DNA of 64,000 bases from Chrysoperla carnea (GCF_905475395.1 NC_058341.1:67401501-67465500), one strand, 5' to 3'; numbered from the stretch's first letter, positions 1-10,962 are shown. Made by a program: numbers and translations. The notes: a model not told the origin generated them from the sequence alone.

Positions 1-545
1 ACGTTAGGTTATAGTTTTCAGTGACATAAAAGATTTAGTGCATATTTTATAACTTGTGAACCTGAAGTAATAAAAGAAAACTAGCTCAAATAGTTAAAAT
101 AATTGTATTATAAGCAGTAAATTTTCATATGAAAATGTTTCGATATCGAATGAATAGAAAGTTTTTGTTTTTTATTTGATAATTACCTTTTTTACCGGGA
201 ATTTATTACAATTGAGTAAGGTTTCGTATGATGCTCCACACGTGGTTTGCTAAGAAAGACTTCCGGGTCTTTCTAAGATTATAAATATTACATTTGATTG
301 CAAGCAAAGCAAACATTGCCCAAAAAATATTTTGACCAATAAAAGAATATGATTGCTCCTATCATGTGTGGTATTTTTTATTTCAGAAAAGAAAATATGT
401 TTTGTAGCAATTTTGGGTTTTGAGAGAGAGACTTAAGATGGCCCATATCCACTTTTGTTGTGTAATTTTCAAATTCAGGAGATCCTATTGCCACCACTGT
501 TAATAAAAAAATATTAGATAACAATGAAAACTAATGTTTTTATAA
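1..545. other. AT-rich intergenic sequence
   Basis: No gene or recognised repeat is visible. The only structure is a small hairpin near 250-275, where AGAAAGAC and GTCTTTCT face each other across a short TTCCGG-type loop. I see no sign that it is functional. Confidence 0.5.
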
Positions 546-816
546 TAGTTTAGGTTAGGTTATATTAGCTGTCCAGAAGGTCACACTTAGGCTGTAGAGC
601 CCATTGTGATACCATATATGTGTTTTACCACCTTTCCGCTGATAATTTTTATTTATCAGCGCCTCAATTTCAGAGGCTGAGTGCATCTCCTTCATGCATA
701 TACCATGCACTACACCAGCGCATCAAAACTATTAATTAAATAAATTTTGTGGCGACGGCGGGAATTGAACCCGCTACCCTAAGCTACCTTAACCAACTGA
801 GCTAATAGAGCGACTA
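546..816 (-). repeat. tRNA-derived SINE with LINE-like 3' tail
   Basis: On the minus strand a tRNA-like head begins near 816. It has an A box TAGCTCAGTTGG (793-804) and a B box GGTTCAATTCC (761-771), the internal RNA polymerase III promoter. The boxes are only 21 nt apart, about 11 nt less than in a real tRNA. The T arm is intact, but the 5' acceptor strand does not pair with the 3' strand, so this is not a working tRNA gene. A roughly 120-bp body follows. The tail (about 548-612) matches the 3' end of the LINE fragment at 3181-3742, including the stretch reading GGTATCACAA on the minus strand and the closing CCTAACCTAA units. The SINE therefore probably borrows the reverse transcriptase of that LINE. 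Confidence 0.75.
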
Positions 817-1603
817 CAATGGTTTAAGTCTTTATATATTGTATAGTGAAGTTTCAATAATACTTTACCTGGTAAATTTTTTGAAATAATTTTTCAAAAA
901 TGTTAACACTTGTTAACAGTCTTACGAAAAAGTAGGACCCTACCAACTTTTATTGAGTTGCACTACCAGTTATCGATTAAATGGAGTTAAAAAAAAGTGA
1001 AAGTTAGTTATTCGAAATATCCAGGTTTGCACTCAAATATATAACTTACCGTGAATTTTATCGAGAAATAAATACGTAAGGCCTAGCAAGTAAACACTTG
1101 CTAGGACAGTATGATTTTAGACAATATTTCTTGCTATACTTTAATTTTAAGAACTCAAACACTTATTTTATTGAATTAAGGAGGTCATTTCGCGCCAATT
1201 TGAATTTAAAAAAAATGCACAATTAACTTCCAGCCAGTGAAAGGACTACGTTAATAAAAGTGTAAGTATGTACATACGAATTAATGAAAAAATGCAATGA
1301 AATGATAATTTAACATAGTTTTTATGTAACGGGCCTCCTTGGGCAACTATGTTTCTTAGATAGTGCATACCCTCTCATTTTAAATTGAGTTTTTTTTTCT
1401 CCATTGTATTTGTCAAGTTTGTAACTTGCGAGAAGTAGAAAGTTTACTTCGCTTTTTGATAAAATTTCCAATATATGTATTCTCAAACACGAAACTCATA
1501 TAAATTAATCATTTAGTGAATTAATTGAAATGAATCATTATCGGGAGCGAAGACGCGCGAAAATATGACCATAAAATAATGATATTTAAAAATTTTATAT
1601 TTT
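817..1603. other. Gene-free AT-rich sequence
   Basis: No coding signal is seen. A perfect short hairpin at 1082-1105 (CCTAGCAAGT and ACTTGCTAGG around a 4-nt loop) is the only notable structure. Confidence 0.5.
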
Positions 1604-2141
1604 TATACCATGCATATATGTAATATGCAAGGTATACTAAGTTTAGTCCAAAATTGTAACGCTTAAAAATACTGATGCTGTGAACAAAATTTTGGAATAG
1701 GTGTTCATAAAATCACCTAATTAATCCATTTTCAGTTGTCTGTCCGTCTGTCTGCCAACACGATAACTCAAAAACGAAAAAAGATATCAAACTGAAAATA
1801 TCAATTTTTACAGCGCACTCAGGACGTAAAAAGTGAGGTCGAGTTCGTAAATCAACATAGGTCAATTGGGTCTTGTGTCCGTAGGAACCGTTATAGATAG
1901 AAAAAAAGTTTAAATGTAAAAAACATTCCTTAAAAAAAATAATAAATTGAAACATTTTTTCGTAAACATCACTGTCTACCAGTAAGGGCGCAAATTAGGC
2001 GTAAATTGTATAGTATGTATTATATGGTAATATCAGTTATATATGTGTGACATGTATATATGTGTAATGTGACACTGTAATCAACACTGTCCATGCATGG
2101 TATTTCAACAATTAACTCAGTCAATTGTTTGTTTTTACTTG
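1604..2141 (+). mobile_element. DINE/mini-me-like element, near full length
   Basis: In the GTCY orientation the element opens with the hairpin TATACCATGCATAT..ATATGCAAGGTATA. The core TTTAGTCC(C/A)AA, a short GTCTGTCCGTCTGTCTG run and CACGATAACTCAAAAACG follow. The conserved AACATCACTGT block comes next, and the element ends GGTATTTCAACAATTAACTC..CAATTGTTTGTTTTTACTTG. It has no coding capacity, so it is non-autonomous. Hairpin, core and GTCY microsatellite match the architecture of the dipteran mini-me/DINE-1 Helitron-like elements; I infer homology from layout and wording, not from a search. A 243-bp ORF inside it is chance. Confidence 0.85.
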
Positions 2142-3180
2142 TTTTAAATATTATATCAGGTTATTATTTTTATATCTATACAGATATTATTTTAAATATT
2201 TTAATTTTTTTTTTATATAATATAAAAATTATTATTATGTATTATTATTTTTTCAATATTTAAAATATGTTTTAATAAGTGTGGTAATTGTGGCTGCTGA
2301 TACTTAAATAAATAATATTTATTTTTGCATCTTTAAAATACTTTGCGATTTCATAATCAAACTAAAAAAATATTTTTAAAAAATTACATATAAAAGTTTT
2401 TCTTTATATAAAAACACAAACATTTTTTTTTTGTAATCTGGATAGTTTAAACAGTAATTGATAACAAAAATCTAATCTTATAATCTTGATAACAAATCTT
2501 ATTTTCGTTTCGTTTATGATGGCATTCATTGTTCTGAAAAATAGTTCTTCATGCAAAGTTCTTCATTTCCATACACGTCTTCTGATGATTCACCAGTTTG
2601 ATTATGTAATAGGTATCCCGCTTTTATGTTTATCTTTCTTTGTCTTTATCCGAGAACGCCATCTTCAGAGACGTTATAATCGGTGTTGATTTGGGCATCA
2701 ACTTATCTATAAACGTCATTATATCTGTCTGCATGAAGTAAGCGAATTCATTACCGATCCTGAAATATTTTATCCTACAGCAGTACAGCTCCTCCAAATT
2801 AACCTAAAGCTTTGAAAATCGGTATGTAGGTTGAATTATTGTCAGGAAAGTGCTCTTTGGAGGCAGATATTAAGTTCGCTGGCTTTTTTTTTCGAAATAT
2901 CATGGATATTAGAAGTTTAAGCAGAATTTGCGAAGATGCAAAAGTTGATGTTTCGTAAAAACCAAACCCGATCGGTAACAATACATCTTACGACACCTTT
3001 AGAAAAAAAAAAACATTTTCTTCGTAAGGAGTTGCCCTACAGCCTCTGCATAGTTGTTAATCTCGTAGATGCATGATAAAACTGTGAAAACGTAATGAAG
3101 GAATAAGTTATAATAATAATAAATATTTTTGTCTTAAGATATACAATCTTATACAAATGATCCCTCAGTCATTCTCTACT
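2142..3180. other. AT-rich gene-free stretch
   Basis: Low-complexity A/T-rich sequence. Short open frames occur but show no residue pattern of a known family. No repeat boundary was recognised. Confidence 0.4.
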
Positions 3181-3742
3181 CATAGGTTAGGTTAGGTTAG
3201 AGTGGCTGTCCTGGGGTGGGACACACTTAGACCATAGGGCCCGTTGTGATACCGAAAAAGGGTTGGCCCATCCCCGGACTACTCCATGAACCATTTGGAG
3301 CTGTTTAAAAACAGCAGGAGAGCTTTGACGTCAACGGACTCCAGGTTGGAGAGGTCGTCAAAGAGAGGCTGGCTCAAGTAAGTCCATCTACTCCTAACAA
3401 GAGCTGGGCAGTGACAGAGAAGATGAGACATTGTCTCCTACTCCTCACCACTGTGACAGCTCCTGCAGTAGTCGTTGCTGGCTGCCAGGCCCAAGCGTTC
3501 AGCATGCCTTCCGACCAACCAGTGTCCTGTAATAGCCGCAACAACTTTGCGAACAGAGGGCCTTGGAAGTGATATAAGATCTTCGGAACGCCTGCGATTG
3601 TACTCAGACCATATCTATCTTGTAGTACCACAAGTACGTTTCTCCCTCCATTCCATCTAAGATTGGCTATTTTTAAGATATCCTCTTTGAGGAGAAACTT
3701 GCAGTTCGCAAATGGAGCTCCCGGATATTTCTTAATACCCAT
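3181..3742 (-). pseudogene. LINE (I/Jockey/LOA-like) ORF2 C-terminus and 3' UTR, decayed
   Basis: Read on the minus strand, about 3300-3620 encodes the end of a non-LTR retrotransposon ORF2. Recognisable pieces are RRRSEDLISL, TGHWLVGRHAERLGL and a terminal zinc-knuckle-like pattern DYCRSCHSGEE..MSHLLCHCPAL. An in-frame TAG separates GEE from ETM, and a second TAG follows SSKWFME. Upstream (beyond about 3620) the frame is broken. The 3' UTR continues to 3181 and ends in repeated CTAACC units instead of poly(A). Such RNase H/CCHC ends are typical of I, LOA and Jockey elements; the exact clade is not resolved. This is a dead 5'-truncated copy. Confidence 0.8.
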
Positions 3743-4680
3743 ACCAGGATTACATTAATTTGTCCCGCCATCTCATTTAAGGACGTACTTCTCTACACAT
3801 AGCTGTATTTAATATGTACGCAGAGGCTGTAGGGCATCTCTTAACGAAACAATTTTTTTTTTCTTCAGTTATCGTAGGCCGTCGTTATCGATCACGCATT
3901 TGCGGAAATTGTGATAAATAAATAAATAATAATATTTATTTTTGCATCTTTAAAATACTATACGATTAATTAAATACGATTTCATAATCAAACTATAAAA
4001 ATATTTTTTGTAAATTGCATAAAAACATTTATTTGTATATCACTATAATTTTCATAAATACCTTCCACTGATTATAATAATTTTCTTTTTCAAATATTTC
4101 CCATTTGGAATTCGATGTATTTACTATTTATTTAGTATCTGTTACTATGCGGTGCATTGTAACTAAGCAAGTTACAAGGTAATTAATTGTTATTGAAATA
4201 TATTACTTTGTTGTCGTGGAAAAATACAAAGTCTTACTTACACTCTAGAAGGTCAAAACTAATAAAAAGCTTCTAACTGATTTTACATTTTTGTGTTTCA
4301 TTTTGACAAATGCATGTTTATAAGAGCTATTGGTGCCGATATACTTGAAACGATACGAAAATGAGTCAAAGAGACGCTAGACCATATTAATTATCCTAAT
4401 TTTCCACAGATATTTTAGATGAAAGTGCTAAATATTCTGTAATAAAAGACAAGTGATCGATTTTTCAACCAATCACTACAGACTTTAAATTTAGCACTAG
4501 TCATAAAACAGTAAATTTGGAAAAAAATTCGATATTACCAAATTTTTTTTCTAAGCAAAAAAATGCAGGTTTGTCAACCTATTACTCATTACTTCTTCAA
4601 ATGTACACTTCAAAATCGAAAAAAAAAAGTTATTAACAAATGTAAAAAACAACTATCATCGTTAATTTTTCTAGTTTTCT
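3743..4680. other. AT-rich gene-free stretch
   Basis: No gene or clear repeat was recognised. Poly-T runs and short chance ORFs only. Confidence 0.4.
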
Positions 4681-4689
4681 GGGCCACTA

Positions 4690-4961
4690 CGCATTCAAAC
4701 CGGACTTACCAGTTTGGGATAAACTGTCTCATAGCTTCTCCAGGCTTCTAAAGTATCTTCTTTTAACGCTATTAGAGGCGCAACTTTGTACAGGTCTAAT
4801 TCGGATTTCAGGCTGTCATTTTGATTGTAATTATTATTTATCACATCATCAGCGGCCGAAGATGTCGACGGTTGCCAATGCTCAGGTTCATGATTTTCTT
4901 CAATGAATCGTTTAATATAGTTTATGGTTCTTGCTAAAGACGCGCCGCTATCAAGGTGCAA
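4690..4961 (-). pseudogene. hAT transposase C-terminal fragment
   Basis: An open stretch of 88 codons on the minus strand carries the spacing of the hAT-family dimerisation region. An acidic/polar linker (about residues 35-50) leads to the block SELDLYKVAPL and then EDTLEAWRSYETVYPKL. The last piece corresponds to the D..WW..N...FP.L motif of hAT transposases. The next expected motif (L...YL..PATS) is absent, because the frame runs into unrelated sequence after YPKL. The fragment starts inside a protein and has no catalytic residues. It is a relic, not a gene. Confidence 0.6.
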
Positions 4962-5035
4962 TGCTCAGGCGCATCGCAGGCGCACAGATGACGTTAATCA
5001 TTAATGTAATAGTGATTTAGGTTATATTATTCTAA

Positions 5036-5254
5036 GATAGTGATGGACCTAATGGTAATTGGGGTTCCGGAGATCGGACTAAATTTTGGAAGATCGTGTA
5101 AAAAAACAAATCTAATTTAAAAACAAAATTGCCAGTGCAAAAACACAAATCGATTATTAATCGATTTTTTGTAATTTTAAAATCGATCATTAAAGTCGAT
5201 CTGAGAATTTAAATCGATTTCTTTCATAATCGGTTATTTTTTCACATCACTACT
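5036..5254. repeat. Possible small MITE rich in ATCGAT
   Basis: About 219 bp bounded by TAGTGATG on the left and CATCACTA on the right, as imperfect inverted termini. The interior repeats AATCGATT-type words at least four times (5149-5230). The CAGTGATG-like ends resemble hAT MITEs, but I could not fix a target duplication. Confidence 0.35.
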
Positions 5255-5925
5255 GTAAACTTAAAGCCTGAAACAAATAAGAAACGAGGAGATAATTGGT
5301 AAATAAAGATTATTTTATTTGAAGTTAAAAGCTTAAAGATACAAATTTTACCTACTTTGGACACGGCTTCTGATTTTATCATTTGATAGGAGTCAATAAA
5401 ATAAATATCATGAAGAAATTTCATACTGATATTTTTACATTCGTTACAGTGACTCGACAAATAAGCTCTTGATTGCATAAAATGAATAAAAGTAATTGGT
5501 TCTAAAAAATAAAAGTTCAAAATTCTGTTTTCGTAAACTAAGTATTTTAAATTGTTTTGAAAATTATCAAATTATTGCAAAATAATTTGCATAAGTATGC
5601 TTCACCTAATTGTATTATAAACGGATAATGAACTTTTGTGTCAGTGATAGTTAGTGATGAAATATGACATTAGACAATTATTCATTCCTAACAGAATGGC
5701 ATTACTTGGATACATTGAATATTTACTTTTCAAATTAATATCATAACAAGTCGTCATGAATATGATCTTTAGATAATATATCACTAAATTAATACTTGCC
5801 AAATCTGTTAACGAGAGAACTATACGTATTCAGTAACTATACTTTTTTATTGCAAATCATTACACTTACCAGGTATGAAATATCCAATAGAAGTTGCACT
5901 AGCGACAACTTAACACCAAAAATAA
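5255..5925. other. Gene-free AT-rich stretch
   Basis: No gene or clear repeat. The 92-residue minus-strand ORF here has no recognisable motif and I treat it as chance. Confidence 0.4.
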
Positions 5926-6503
5926 ACAAATCAAACAATTGACTGAGCTAATTGTTGAAGTACCATGTATAGAAAGTGTCATTGTTATACCTTGTATATA
6001 TGTAGTATATACCAAGGTATATTAAGTTTAGTCCCAAGTTTGTAACGCCTAAAAATATTGACGCTACGAAAAACATTTTGGTCTAGGTGGTCATAAAATC
6101 ACCTAATTAGTCCATTTCCGTCCGTGGACTCTATAACTCAAAACTCAAAAACGAAATGCGGTATTTAGCTGAAATTTTTATAGCGTGCTCAGTTCGTAAA
6201 ACGTGAGGCTACGTTCGTAAATGAGTAACATGGGTCAATTGGGTCTTGGGTCCATACGGACCCATCTTTTAAATCGTTAGAGATAAACCAAAAATTTAAG
6301 TGTAAAAAAAATTCGTTATAAAAAATTAAACAACTTTTGTCGTAAACTTCACTGTCAAAATTTCGAAATTTTCTAAAACCATATAAGTGGTGTTCGAAAG
6401 GCCGCTATTATTGTGTTGGTTTTTTAAACTCCTCTTCACTTCAACACTTTAGGTACAAGGTATTTCAACAATTTACTCACCCAATTGTTTGTTTTTACTT
6501 TTT
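5926..6503 (+). mobile_element. DINE-like element with inverted termini at both ends
   Basis: This copy differs from most. Outside the usual hairpin (about 5983-6022) it begins with CAATTGACTGAGCTAATTG followed by GTTGAAGTACCATG. That is the reverse complement of the usual terminal block, which also appears at the right end (GGTATTTCAACAATTTACTC, then CAATTGTTTG). The body holds the core TTTAGTCCCAAGTTTGTAAC and the CGTAAA..GTGAGG block. Near 6385-6430 it carries a variant segment (GTTCGAAAGGCCGC..GTGTTGGTTTTTTAAAC) also seen in the copies at 10963, 28761 and 36197, which suggests a subfamily. Confidence 0.75.
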
Positions 6504-6534
6504 AATTGGAAGAGTTTAAAAAACCAATACAATT

Positions 6535-7420
6535 AGGGCGGCCGAAAGGCGATTGAAATTCGGAGTATTTAAATAACTCAAAAATATATCGTACACTTTT
6601 TCGAACTATAAAAGACTTTGAAAATGAAAAAAGTTTCAAGTCAATTTCTCGAAAATTAACGGAAGGTTAATGAAAAGAATGCTTCTTATACCTTTTTCTG
6701 TTTTATTCAGCACAACTGATGAATTTACCACGAGAACTAAAATTAATGCTTGTCGATTTAGAAATTTACTTTATTTAGGTTAAGAAAACATGCCCAAAAA
6801 GTTCTATCAGTTTTGGATCTATAGTTTTTAAAACATTGCAATTTAAATGAAAAAAAAAATTTCAAGAAAATAGAAAACATAAAATTGTCTTCATGGTTAA
6901 ATAACTCGAAAAATAATTAAGTTACAAAAAAAGTTTGAAGGCAAAAAATTTAGCTCTTTTTCCATAGAATTACTGCTGGAGTTTACTTTCCAAACATTTT
7001 TTTGTTACTTTAATATTTTTCGACTTATTTAACGGTAAAAATATATTTTTTGTTTTCTTTCTTAACTTTCTTTTGCATTTCAATTCCAATATTTAAAAAA
7101 TATATTTCCGAAACTGCTAGAAATTTTGAGCATGTTGGCAGTACCTTAATAAAGTAAATTGGAAAGCGGCAAGCATTAATTTTACTTATCGTGGTAAATT
7201 AAACAGTTTTTCTGCTTAATATAAAGTTAAAAAAAGGTGCGAGAAATTTTCTTTTAGAAAAACTCCGTTTTTCTTGTAAATGACTAGAAATTTATTTCAT
7301 TTTCCAGGTTTTTATAGTACTTTAAAAATTTACAAAATACTTTTTTTAAAAACCGTTAAACTTTCCATTTATTTAACGTTAAATACTCCCAATTTCAACA
7401 GCCAATAGCTCGGAAAGTAT
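6535..7420. repeat. Fold-back element, about 890 bp imperfect palindrome
   Basis: The left arm (from GGCGATTGAAATTCGGAGTA) is the reverse complement of the right arm (ending near TACTCCCAATTTCAACAGCC). Inner parts also pair: ATTTACCACGAG..AATTAATGCTTG around 6722-6750 matches CAAGCATTAATT..CGTGGTAAAT around 7170-7198. The centre lies near 6970. There is no coding sequence. It is probably a snap-back transposon or an old inverted duplication. Confidence 0.7.
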
Positions 7421-8026
7421 TGACTTTTCGAAATATACTTGAATGGCATTTTTGGCTAAGATTTTATCGCTCTATCGATTCCCGTTATCGTTTTCAACAT
7501 ATACTCCTCCCCCTAAGTAGGGGTGGTTACCACCCACTTAGCAAAAGCACCACTATGCACATGTAACTTTTGTTCTAGAGGATAAACAACGCTTAATCTT
7601 AAATTTTCATCGAAATCAGCGCTATAGGTCAAAATTTAGAGATTTAATCTTTTTTTTCTCCCCGTTTATTGAAGTAATAACTGCACTAATAATAATATTT
7701 AATAAAAGATAGATAAAATAAAATTTATATTTATTTCCTGTAATTTTTTTCAATTAGATTTAATAATATGTATATAATAATAATATTTATTATGTACGTT
7801 TGTGAGATTTTTAAACAGTAAATTTTATTATTTAAATTTAACACTAGCACCAACCTAGTACACAGAGATAACAGAAGAATGACTTTATACTGCATGCATT
7901 GAAACAAATTATATTGAAGCGAAGGACTTATTTAACCGCAGTTTTATACCATCAATCATTTATAATCACTTGTTAATGCTTATCATTTCACATCGTATTC
8001 ATAATTGTTAGAATGTCCGATGGCCA
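7421..8026. other. Gene-free stretch with a C/G-rich repeat scrap
   Basis: Around 7505-7545 there is a short C/G-rich block (CCCCCTAAGTAGGGGTGG..CCACCC), probably a remnant of an interspersed repeat. The rest is AT-rich with no gene. Confidence 0.35.
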
Positions 8027-8445
8027 AAAATAGTCCAGATCGTTAGTTTAAAACAACTACGTACAGTACGGATCGACGCATGAATACAAACAACTATTTG
8101 ACCTCAATTTTTGTAACTGATTCTCAACAAATTGTTCTAGTGATGATATAAATGCATGTTGTCAGGTCGGGAAATTTTCGAATCAAATTACGAAATTATT
8201 TATTATGCCTCGGAAGGTTATTTGGACAACTTATAAGAAAAAAGGTTTCTTACATATTTTTTGTCTAATAGCTTCAGAGATATTAATTATTTAAAGTTAA
8301 AAAAAAAAAGCGAAAATGGCCACTTTCAATCCTGAAAAACAATATGAAAAACCAAATTTTAATGTTGCCAACGTTCTTAAATATTCAAAGTTCTTCAAAC
8401 GTACCTTAACAAAGTTTCAAAGCGTTTTAGCCTATTATTTTATCG
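8027..8445. repeat. Diverged relative of the 54026-54630 MITE
   Basis: It shares ordered blocks with the better preserved element at 54026-54630: TAGTCCAG near the left end, GCATGAATACAA, TGATGATATAAATGCATGTT followed by GTCAGGTCGG, TATTTGGACAA, CAGAGATATTAATTATTT and GAAAATGGCCACTT. The right terminal inverted repeat is not recognisable, so the copy is truncated or decayed. Confidence 0.6.
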
Positions 8446-8471
8446 TAAGCCCTTCTATTTTAATAAAAAAG

Positions 8472-9055
8472 AAGTGAAAACAAACAATTGACTGAGTTAA
8501 TTGTTGAAATACCATGTATAGATAGTTTTGATGACGCAATCGTTTGTTTTTTGACGTCACGTAAATTAAGAAAGATTTCCACTCTTACATAGCCACACAC
8601 ACATAACTGATATCCCCATATTAATACATACTACAAAATTTTCACCTAATTAGCGCCCTCGTGGGTAAACAGTGATGTTTACAAAAAAATGTTTCAAACA
8701 AAAGCTGTTTATTTTTTTATAAGGAACTTTTTTTATATTTAAACATTTGTTCTATCCCTAACGGTTTACAAGATGGGTCCTACGGACCCAATTGACCTAT
8801 GTTGCTCATTTACGAACTCGACCTCACTTTTTACGTCTTAAGCACACTTCAGCTTGATATCTCTTTTCGTTTTTGAGTAGTCGTGATGAAAGACGGACAG
8901 ACGACAGACAGACAAACAGACATACGGAAATGGACTAATTAGGTGATTCTATGAACACCTAAACCAAATTTTTTTCGTAGCATCAATATTTTTAAGCGTT
9001 ACAAACTTGGGACTAAACTTAATATACTATGTATATTTCATATATACATGGTATA
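8472..9055 (-). mobile_element. DINE/mini-me-like element, near full length
   Basis: Reverse orientation. It starts AAGTGAAAACAAACAATTGA and has the GACGTCAC..TAACTGATAT segment and AACAGTGATGTTTAC. The GTCY run appears as GACAGACGACAGACAGACAA on the plus strand. It closes with the hairpin ending ACATGGTATA. There are no ORFs. The 5' part matches the copies at 18047, 25908 and 44991. Confidence 0.85.
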
Positions 9056-9058
9056 ATT

Positions 9059-9169
9059 AAGTGCTTGCATATATATACTCTGAGTGAATGAAAGAGAGAC
9101 TTGCTAAATTACAATCATATTTTCAGTCTCTCTTCCACTCACGCAGAGTAAATATGTATGCAAGCACTT
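9059..9169. other. Long near-perfect hairpin (miRNA-precursor-like or mini-MITE)
   Basis: Arms 9059-9101 and 9125-9169 pair over about 43 positions: AAGTGCTTGCATA..CTCTGAGTGAATGAAAGAGAG with its complement CTCTCTTCCACTCACGCAGAG..TATGCAAGCACTT, leaving a loop of about 23 nt. Size and loop fit an insect pre-miRNA. A tiny fold-back MITE directly beside the DINE element is equally possible. No expression evidence is available. Confidence 0.45.
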
Positions 9170-9610
9170 ATGCACCTTATAAACAGTAATCCATTATTAG
9201 TTGTAGCTTGTAGCTAATCTTGAACAAAATTTCTTAGAGTTTTTAAGCCTTCGATTTGGGGTTCGGGCGAAGCTTGTAGAGATAGTCCATTAATCGACTT
9301 CGGCTTCGGTTAGAAATCGATCTTCAGTCGGACATTAAAAATTAATTATGCTGGTGCTGGCTTCCATAAGAACAAAGAAAAACCCGTTAAGAAAATAAAC
9401 ATATAAAAATGTAATGCTATACTCTTTTGTAGATGAAGTTTCCGTTTTACAAAGTACAGCTATTGAAAGAGAAAAAACTTTTCAGAAAATATATCGATAT
9501 ATTACAAGGAACGATATGTTTGAATAAAATTTCCTTGTGTTTATATAAAAAAAAAAGTCTATAGTTGAGACTTCGACAGGTTTTTTTTGTCATCATAAAT
9601 TATTTTATTT

Positions 9611-9670
9611 ATATACACACATGTATGTATGTATGTATGTGTGTATGTATGTATGTTAGTATGTAGGTAT
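9611..9670. repeat. (GTAT)n microsatellite
   Basis: Imperfect tandem GTAT/GTGT tetranucleotide repeat preceded by a short (AC)n run. Confidence 0.9.
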
Positions 9671-9874
9671 TAAAAGTTGTGAGGTCAAATTGATGAAAAT
9701 AAAAAATAATACTTGATTAATATTATTAAATTGATAACAAAAATAAACTAAACAATATAAATGTATTTATTTATTAATTATTAATATTTATTATTACATT
9801 TGATTATTATTAAAAGTTATTTTTATCATACACAGAACACAGAACTGAGTGGTGGTACACACAAATATTTATTA

Positions 9875-10020
9875 CTAGCCTAACTCGCCCACTTCGCTGG
9901 GCCATCTCTCTAAACCCCCCATGCAGAACACTTGAAATACTGGGTGTCCCACACCACTCGTACCACCTTATTATTTGGAAGAATTGTAAAAAAATATAAA
10001 AATATAAAAACACGTATCTA
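9875..10020 (-). mobile_element. Helitron-type 3' end
   Basis: On the minus strand the sequence runs GGCCCAGCGAAGTGGGCGAG, then TTAGG, then CTAG (9878-9875) followed by T. This hairpin, spacer, CTAG and T order is the Helitron 3' signature and resembles the Helitrons at 38515 and 48046. The 5' boundary could not be placed. Confidence 0.5.
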
Positions 10021-10024
10021 ATAT

Positions 10025-10430
10025 TTTCGAAACTCTATCCAACAATATGAAGAATTCCCCTACCCCCTGTTAGGGGGTGTAACTTTAAAAACTTAAATGG
10101 AAACCCGTATTTTTTATTACATATTCAGAATCTTTATGAAAACATATGAAGATTTTGTCCCAACATATTTGCGATTCGCAATAGATGGCGCTGTATTCGT
10201 TTTTGAAGAACCTGTAAGAAAAGAACCTTTTTTGATTATTTCCTAACTTCCTTCGATCGCAGCGCCATCTATGGCGAATCGAAAAAAATGACAAGAAAAA
10301 AAACTTCCTATTTTTCCGTGAAGAATCTAAATCATTAAAAATAGTTGTTTGCGTTTAAATTTTTAATATTGCACCCTATTCCGAAAAGAAGGGTGGGGGT
10401 AGAAGACATTTTGAGTAAAGTTGGATAGGT
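10025..10430. repeat. Fold-back element with GCGCCATCTAT core arms
   Basis: TCTATCCAAC..CCCCTACCCCC on the left is mirrored by GGGTGGGGGTAGAAG..GTTGGATAGG on the right. Inside, CGATTCGCAATAGATGGCGC (10172-10191) faces GCGCCATCTATGGCGAATCG (10261-10280). It is non-coding. A partial relative in opposite orientation lies at 10795-10962. Confidence 0.65.
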
Positions 10431-10794
10431 ATCGATTTTCATACGTTTAGGATAAGTTGGATTGGTTTCGACTTTGTGCAATATTCTTCGACTGAAATTC
10501 ATCGTTAATCATGCTTTCTGATGAGAGAGATCTTGTGAGATATACTGCATCTGATAGTTGACAAGTACAAAACAAAGAGCAGATAAAACATACGAAATTA
10601 TGACGAATTAAATGTAATTTTTACAGGTAAAAAGTTAATACTGGATTTGATAAATTTACAATTTACGTAATTCAACTTTTGTTTCTGTCAAATTAGATGT
10701 AGTTCAACCTAATTCGGTATGTTTTCCCTCCTCTTTGATTTGAATCTGGCAAACCCCTATTTTTTTAATTTTTTTTTTTTTTGGCAGATTTGGA

Positions 10795-10962
10795 CTCTTT
10801 ACAAAACAATAAGAGGATTTTATTCTTATCATTTTTGCTATCCGCCATAGATGGCGCAGCAATCGAAGGTAGTAAAGAAATAATAAAAAAATGTTCTCCT
10901 CCGATTACAGCGCCTTCCATGGGGAATTGCAACAAATGTTTAGGACAAAATCTTCATAAAGC
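10795..10962. repeat. Inverted partial copy of the 10025-10430 element
   Basis: It contains CCGCCATAGATGGCGC, then CAGCGCCTTCCATGGGGAAT, then AGGACAAAATCTTCATAAAG. These match the neighbouring element (which has ATGAAGATTTTGTCCCAACA) in reverse complement. A 73-codon plus-strand ORF over it is not a gene. Confidence 0.55.

Noticed and set aside
730..816. Functional tRNA gene
   Set aside because: A and B boxes are present, but the anticodon arm is missing and the acceptor strands do not pair; it is a SINE head.
1713..1955. 80-codon minus-strand ORF
   Set aside because: Inside a DINE element and not kept in other copies.
3185..3204. Insect telomeric TTAGG repeat
   Set aside because: The unit is six bases (TTAGGT), only about three copies, and it is the tail of a LINE.
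3374..3742. 122-codon minus-strand ORF beginning MGIKKYPG
   Set aside because: It is an out-of-frame shadow of the decayed LINE ORF2. The true frame, with the zinc-knuckle-like residues, is one of the other minus-strand frames.
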